DNA of 64,000 nt, from NCBI GenBank assembly GCA_003554865.1, contig PWHJ01000152.1:1-64000 (forward strand). Reading direction: 5' to 3'. Shown piece after piece: positions 59,689 to 64,000 of the stretch; the first letter of the stretch is position 1; each line of letters opens with the position of its first letter. The notes under the pieces are model-generated. The model searched no databases, had not been told where the DNA came from, and saw nothing but the letters and a program-made list of their open reading frames with translations. The DNA comes from Bacteroidota bacterium (lineage in GTDB: Bacteria > Bacteroidota > Bacteroidia > Bacteroidales > PUMT01). The translations under genes were made by a program, and so were the position numbers.

Positions 59689-60993
59689 ATGCCAAAAATT
59701 AAGCATTTTACAGTTTTTTTCCTTCTCTGTTTTTTGCCCACGGGGATACTTCCGGCAAACGGCGTGAAGAGATCCGGTTCCGAACAGGGTGATGTTTATG
59801 AAGATTTTGTCTTCATTGACAATATTAAAAGTGTGCGTATCCACAAAAAAGAGTGGGAGGTCTCTTACCCTATTATAAAGCTCAACAGCGGGGAGCAGAT
59901 ATACCTCAGCTTTGACGATCTGGAAGGGGATGTAAAAAATTACAGCTATACCGTTGTTCACTGCAATGCCGACTGGACTCCTTCGAATCTTTTTCCCTCG
60001 GATTACATAGATGGCTTTTACGAAAATCCTGTCAGAAATTACAGGTTTTCCTTCAACACCTTTTTGCCTTACACTCATTACACACTTACTCTGCCTAATG
60101 AGGATATTGACTTTAAGCTTTCGGGAAATTACGTAGTAAAAGTCTTCAAGAATTCCGACCCTTCAGATATTGTGTTAACACGCCGGTTTTTTGTCAACGA
60201 ATCTGCAGTACACATAAATGCTGTGGCAAGGCAGCCCCTGTTGCCCGAGCACAGGAAAACAGGACACCAGATTGACTTTACGGTATCCCACCCCGATCAC
60301 CCGATCAGGGATCCCTATTCGGAGATCAATATAACCGTTACACAGAACAACAGGTGGGACAATGCCTTAACCGGACTGGTCCCGACATTCGTAAAAACCA
60401 ATGAAATAGTCTATGAAAACGAAGAAAAGAATTACTTTCCCGGGGGAAATGAGTTCAGAACCTTCGATATTCAAAGCATGCGGCATCAATCCGAATTCGT
60501 TCGCAATATAGAGTTTGGCAATGACGGTTTTGATGTATACCTGACAGATGACCGGTCAAGGAAAAACAATTACCGGTTCCATCATGAAGAGATAAACGGC
60601 AAATACGTGATCCGTACAAGAGACGAGTCCAACGATGCCACAGACTCGGAGTATGCAAAGGTTCACTTTTCACTTTCTCAGGAGACCCCCTTTGACAACG
60701 GAGATGTTTATGTGATGGGTGAGCTTAGTCACTGGAACTTTTACCCCTGGAACAGGATGGAGTACAACTATGAAACTCGTGCCTATGAGCTCACCATGCT
60801 TTTAAAACAGGGCTATTATAATTACAAATATGTTTTTCTCGAAGAGGGCTCTGAAAAAGCTGACGCAGAACTCCTTGAAGGCAATTTTTACCAGACCGAA
60901 AACGACTATATCGTATATGTATACCACCGTGAGCCCGGCTCGCGTTACGACCGCCTCATAGGTGTGCAAATAACAAACTCAGCCAGAAGATAA
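59689..60993 (+). CDS. DUF5103 / type IX secretion plug-domain protein
   Basis: DYIDGFYENPVRNYRFSFNTFLPYTHYTLTLPN; VYVMGELSHWNFYPWNRMEYNYETRAYELTMLLKQGYYNYKYVF; start re-assigned to internal Met (ORF opens at 59647). Confidence 0.87.
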   Translation: MPKIKHFTVFFLLCFLPTGILPANGVKRSGSEQGDVYEDFVFIDNIKSVRIHKKEWEVSYPIIKLNSGEQIYLSFDDLEGDVKNYSYTVVHCNADWTPSNLFPSDYIDGFYENPVRNYRFSFNTFLPYTHYTLTLPNEDIDFKLSGNYVVKVFKNSDPSDIVLTRRFFVNESAVHINAVARQPLLPEHRKTGHQIDFTVSHPDHPIRDPYSEINITVTQNNRWDNALTGLVPTFVKTNEIVYENEEKNYFPGGNEFRTFDIQSMRHQSEFVRNIEFGNDGFDVYLTDDRSRKNNYRFHHEEINGKYVIRTRDESNDATDSEYAKVHFSLSQETPFDNGDVYVMGELSHWNFYPWNRMEYNYETRAYELTMLLKQGYYNYKYVFLEEGSEKADAELLEGNFYQTENDYIVYVYHREPGSRYDRLIGVQITNSARR

Positions 60994-61003
60994 TATTTTT
61001 CTC

Positions 61004-61117
61004 TGCCAAAAACTCCTTCTCTGCCAGCCCCCCTTGCAAGAAAAGCCTGCTGTGCCTCCAATGCAGGAAAATCCTACTATCCCACCCCACCCCCTGCAAG
61101 AAATCCTGCCGTTCCAA
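61004..61117. repeat. Degenerate tandem array, 4 units, 27-33 bp period, core TGCAAGAAAATCCTGCTGTNCC
   Basis: Unit starts at 61004, 61035, 61062, 61095 between convergent gene ends. Confidence 0.65.
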
Positions 61118-61153
61118 AAAGGGAACCACCACCATCAGAATTTGGAAAAGCCC

Positions 61154-61708
61154 TTAATGTCCGATATCCTCACCAATTTCCTTCATGGCGTTAACACTGA
61201 TCTCGGCAAACTCCTGAACGGAGAGCCCTATATTTTCACACTCCCTTATGTGGTCGCGGTTGACAGAAGCGGCAAAAGCCTTTTCCTTCATGCGCTTTAC
61301 AACGGATTTGGGTTTTACCGATGCAATCTTCTTATCAGGGTAAACAAGTGCCGTGGCGAATACCAGACCTGTTATGGTCTCACCTGCAGCAAGCGCATGC
61401 TGAAAAACAGTTGTTCGCTCCTGGCCTGTTGCCATTTCATTATGCATTTTAACCGCATCAATTATCTCAGGGTCAACCCCATGCCCGGCGAGAATGTTAA
61501 CCGCCTCAAGTCCATGGCGGGCCGGATCGGCACCGGTCACCTCCACGTCAATATCATGAAGAAGTCCGGCCAGCGCCCATTTATGCTCATCTTCACCCAG
61601 CCTTCTTGCAAGTGCTTTCAAAACCGCTTCAGAGGCGTAACAGTGAGCCAGCATTTTTTCATCCTTTACATATTGTTTCAAAAGGTTCAAAGCCTGTTCT
61701 CTTTCCAT
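61154..61708 (-). CDS. HD-domain (HDIG-type) hydrolase
   Basis: HCYASEAVLKALARRLGEDEHKWALAGLLHDIDVEVTG; HGVDPEIIDAVKMHNE. Confidence 0.88.
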   Translation of the reverse strand: MEREQALNLLKQYVKDEKMLAHCYASEAVLKALARRLGEDEHKWALAGLLHDIDVEVTGADPARHGLEAVNILAGHGVDPEIIDAVKMHNEMATGQERTTVFQHALAAGETITGLVFATALVYPDKKIASVKPKSVVKRMKEKAFAASVNRDHIRECENIGLSVQEFAEISVNAMKEIGEDIGH

Positions 61709-61754
61709 AAAGTATAATATAAATTGTCTTTTATAACTTGTTTAATTTAATAGG

Positions 61755-61813
61755 CAACTAAATTAAACGGTTTTACCCGTTTAACAAACAACTAAATTAA
61801 CCGGTTTTACCCG
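61755..61813. repeat. Two-copy direct repeat CAACTAAATTAAMCGGTTTTACCCG, period 34 bp
   Basis: 61755-61779 and 61789-61813, 24/25 identical; first copy forms TTAAACGG-TTTTAC-CCGTTTAA hairpin. Confidence 0.88.
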
Positions 61814-61927
61814 GAGAAAAAAAATCCTTCATCCTCGGGGCACCAAGTACTTTAGTGCATTTAAACAGATCACGGAAGCAAAAGCGGGCCAACAACCCAA
61901 CCCGAATAACCGGATAAGGTTTTTTTT

Positions 61928-62866
61928 TCAATGTGCATCAATACCGCAGCGCATATAAACAAGATGCTCCATAGTCTTTAAAAGCTCACTCATATACTCA
62001 CCTGCAGCTTTTACACTACCCGGAAGAGTATATACAAACGTGTTACCCATCACCCCGGCCACCCCTCTGCTCAGCAATGCGTTGGGTTTTTCACTTCCAT
62101 ACTTGATCCTCACATGCTCCATAACACCGGGTATCTCTTTGTCAATGAAGAGTCTGACAACCTCGGGTGTCACATCCCGCGGTCCCACACCCGTTCCCCC
62201 GGATGTTACAATAAAATCGGTACCCCTGCTTTTGCAATCGTTCAATATATCTTTAAGCTTTTCCGGCTCGTCGGGTATTACTTTATGTTCAATTTTAATT
62301 TTCCTTTTTGAACCAGAAAAATGCTCCTCAATCTTTTTAATGATCTCCGGTCCGCTTTTATCCTTGTACTCTCCTCGACTTACCCTGTCGCTTAGCGTTA
62401 CCACGCAAAAAGAGAAAACCCTTGGATGATAATTTAGGATATCCCCGGGCTTCAATTTACCTTCCCTTATTACGCGGGCAAATATACCTTCCTTAGGCAT
62501 AACGCAATTGCCGACCTCGCGGAAAATAGCACAGGTATTGCCGTGGCACTCCTTCCCGATGCGGGTCACTTCCAGCTCCACATTGTCCGATACGAACCGG
62601 TCAAGCGGCAAAGTCTCAGTCAGTTCCAGTCCGCTTGTAGTTATATTCTCGGCAAACTCGCCAGGATTAATTTTCCGTCCCGCTTCCTTTGCAAACCTTT
62701 CCACACTTTCATCAGCAAGGAGGCTCACCTGCCTGTTCCATGGTCCGGAATGGGCATCTTTGCTTATACCGTTGCAATCAAGTATAACCTCTTCAACGGG
62801 CAGCTTGATTGTCCCTTTCTTTTCGGAAATATTTACTGATACAACTTTTACAGCACTGTTTGACAT
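61928..62866 (-). CDS. MOSC domain fused to MoaB/MogA-like molybdopterin adenylyltransferase
   Basis: N-terminal MOSC-like GISKDAHSGPWNRQVSLLADES; C-terminal VTSGGTGVGPRDVTPEV, LPGSVKAAGEYM. Confidence 0.9.
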   Translation of the reverse strand: MSNSAVKVVSVNISEKKGTIKLPVEEVILDCNGISKDAHSGPWNRQVSLLADESVERFAKEAGRKINPGEFAENITTSGLELTETLPLDRFVSDNVELEVTRIGKECHGNTCAIFREVGNCVMPKEGIFARVIREGKLKPGDILNYHPRVFSFCVVTLSDRVSRGEYKDKSGPEIIKKIEEHFSGSKRKIKIEHKVIPDEPEKLKDILNDCKSRGTDFIVTSGGTGVGPRDVTPEVVRLFIDKEIPGVMEHVRIKYGSEKPNALLSRGVAGVMGNTFVYTLPGSVKAAGEYMSELLKTMEHLVYMRCGIDAH

Positions 62867-62876
62867 AACTTGAAAT

Positions 62877-63329
62877 TTAGAGGTCGGTTTTGGTTTTTTC
62901 GGTTAACTTAACTTGCTCTATTTCCATATTTTTATCGGCCGACTTGCACATGTCGTATATTGTAAGCAAAGCAACAGAGGCGGACGTAAGTGCCTCCATT
63001 TCAACCCCTGTCTTTGCGGTACAGGAAACCTCTGAAAAGACTCTCACGCCCTCTTCCTCGACACTTGTTTTAAGATGGACTCTGGTAATGGGGAGAGGGT
63101 GGCAAAGGGGGATAAGCGAGGATGTTTGTTTTCCGCCCTGTATGCCGGCAATTTCTGCAACGGTGAGAACATCACCTTTTTTTAGCTTGTTTTCCTTTAC
63201 CAGATTGGCTGTTTCCCTTTTCATGCGGATAAAACCTGTTGCCCTTGCAGTTCTTGCCTGATCGGGTTTATCTCCCACATCAACCATTTTGGCCTTGCCT
63301 TCACCGGTTACATGACTCATTTTTGACAT
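62877..63329 (-). CDS. moaC: Cyclic pyranopterin monophosphate synthase
   Basis: MVDVGDKPDQARTARATGFI; IAGIQGGKQTSSLIPLCHPLPI; TGVEMEALTSASVALLTIYDMCKSADK. Confidence 0.96.
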   Translation of the reverse strand: MSKMSHVTGEGKAKMVDVGDKPDQARTARATGFIRMKRETANLVKENKLKKGDVLTVAEIAGIQGGKQTSSLIPLCHPLPITRVHLKTSVEEEGVRVFSEVSCTAKTGVEMEALTSASVALLTIYDMCKSADKNMEIEQVKLTEKTKTDL

Positions 63330-63333
63330 TTTA

Positions 63334-64000
63334 CTATCCTCCTATATTGTAAAATTTGTTCTGACTATTTAGTGAACCGCATTGAGGTTTATTGGCTATC
63401 GCTTCCCTAATGGCCGTTTCAGCTCCGAGCTCCCTGACGGAAAACTGAAGATCGCTGAAAAGACATGGGTTTATCATTCCGCTGGCTGTAAGGCGCAACC
63501 TGTTACATTGTATACAATCTCCTCCCTCACCCCCTTCAACAACAGAAAACTCACCGCTTTCAAGGTCCATAAGGCGGATAAACCTCACCTCCAAACCGTT
63601 CTCCCCCGCAAAGCGGTCAACCGCCACAGGATCAGGATCTTCTTTTGATTCTTTAACCACACAGTTAAGCTTCACGGGAGTAAGTCCGGCAGAAACGGCT
63701 GCTTTTATCCCCCTGAGAACAGCATCCAGATCCCCTCCGTTTGTTATTTCACTGAATTTGACAGGATCAACCGTGTCAAGGCTCACATTAACGCGCATTA
63801 AGCCGGCGGCCGACAGATCGGCGGCAAACTGTTCAAGAAGAACCCCGTTGGTGGTCATGCTTAGATCATTAATTCCCTCTATGCGCCCGATCATACCCAC
63901 CAGCTTGACAATATCACGCCTGACGAGAGGCTCACCGCCTGTGATCCTTACCTTATCGACACCTTTGGAAACTGCAACGCGCACTACTTCGGTTATCTCT
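63334..64000 (-). CDS. moaA: GTP 3',8-cyclase MoaA, compact variant; 5' end runs off the window
   Basis: DKVRITGGEPLVRRDIVKLV; NDLSMTTNGVLL; CIQCNRLRLTASGMINPC; C-terminal GG; partial. Confidence 0.88.
   Translation of the reverse strand, partial: EITEVVRVAVSKGVDKVRITGGEPLVRRDIVKLVGMIGRIEGINDLSMTTNGVLLEQFAADLSAAGLMRVNVSLDTVDPVKFSEITNGGDLDAVLRGIKAAVSAGLTPVKLNCVVKESKEDPDPVAVDRFAGENGLEVRFIRLMDLESGEFSVVEGGEGGDCIQCNRLRLTASGMINPCLFSDLQFSVRELGAETAIREAIANKPQCGSLNSQNKFYNIGG

Noticed and set aside
61034-61717. 227-aa plus-strand ORF
   Set aside because: Begins inside the tandem array and then runs antisense through the well-supported HD-domain gene; composition does not look like protein.
1-64000. 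CRISPR array, rRNA or tRNA genes
   Set aside because: No regularly spaced identical repeats with unique spacers and no recognisable tRNA or rRNA sequence on reading.

Overview
This window looks like chromosomal DNA from a Bacteroidota, probably Bacteroidia. The taxonomic evidence is type IX secretion genes (gldJ, porV, DUF5103 plug protein, PorE-like OmpA protein), a SusC/SusD pair, and complete Na+-NQR and Moco biosynthesis operons. I call about 46 CDSs, almost all recognisable core-genome genes. There is no rRNA, tRNA, CRISPR array, prophage or transposase that I can support. The least explained signals are intergenic. (1) A dispersed ~135 bp repeat family (3 full copies plus 1 partial) carries a long-loop hairpin whose stem shows a compensatory base-pair change; it abuts the start regions of recR, a small Cys-rich membrane protein and an acyl-CoA synthetase. 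(2) Several gene junctions, mostly convergent ones, carry unrelated degenerate short tandem arrays with periods of about 20-34 bp. (3) The arsR/permease junction is a decayed tandem duplication. Protein-level points of interest are a possible NqrM functional analogue tail-to-tail with apbE, a compact MoaA variant, a rhodanese lacking the usual catalytic Cys in an ArsR/thioredoxin/permease operon, and a His/Cys-rich small protein upstream of a ZnuD-like receptor. No homology search was run; family calls come from motif recognition in the supplied translations.
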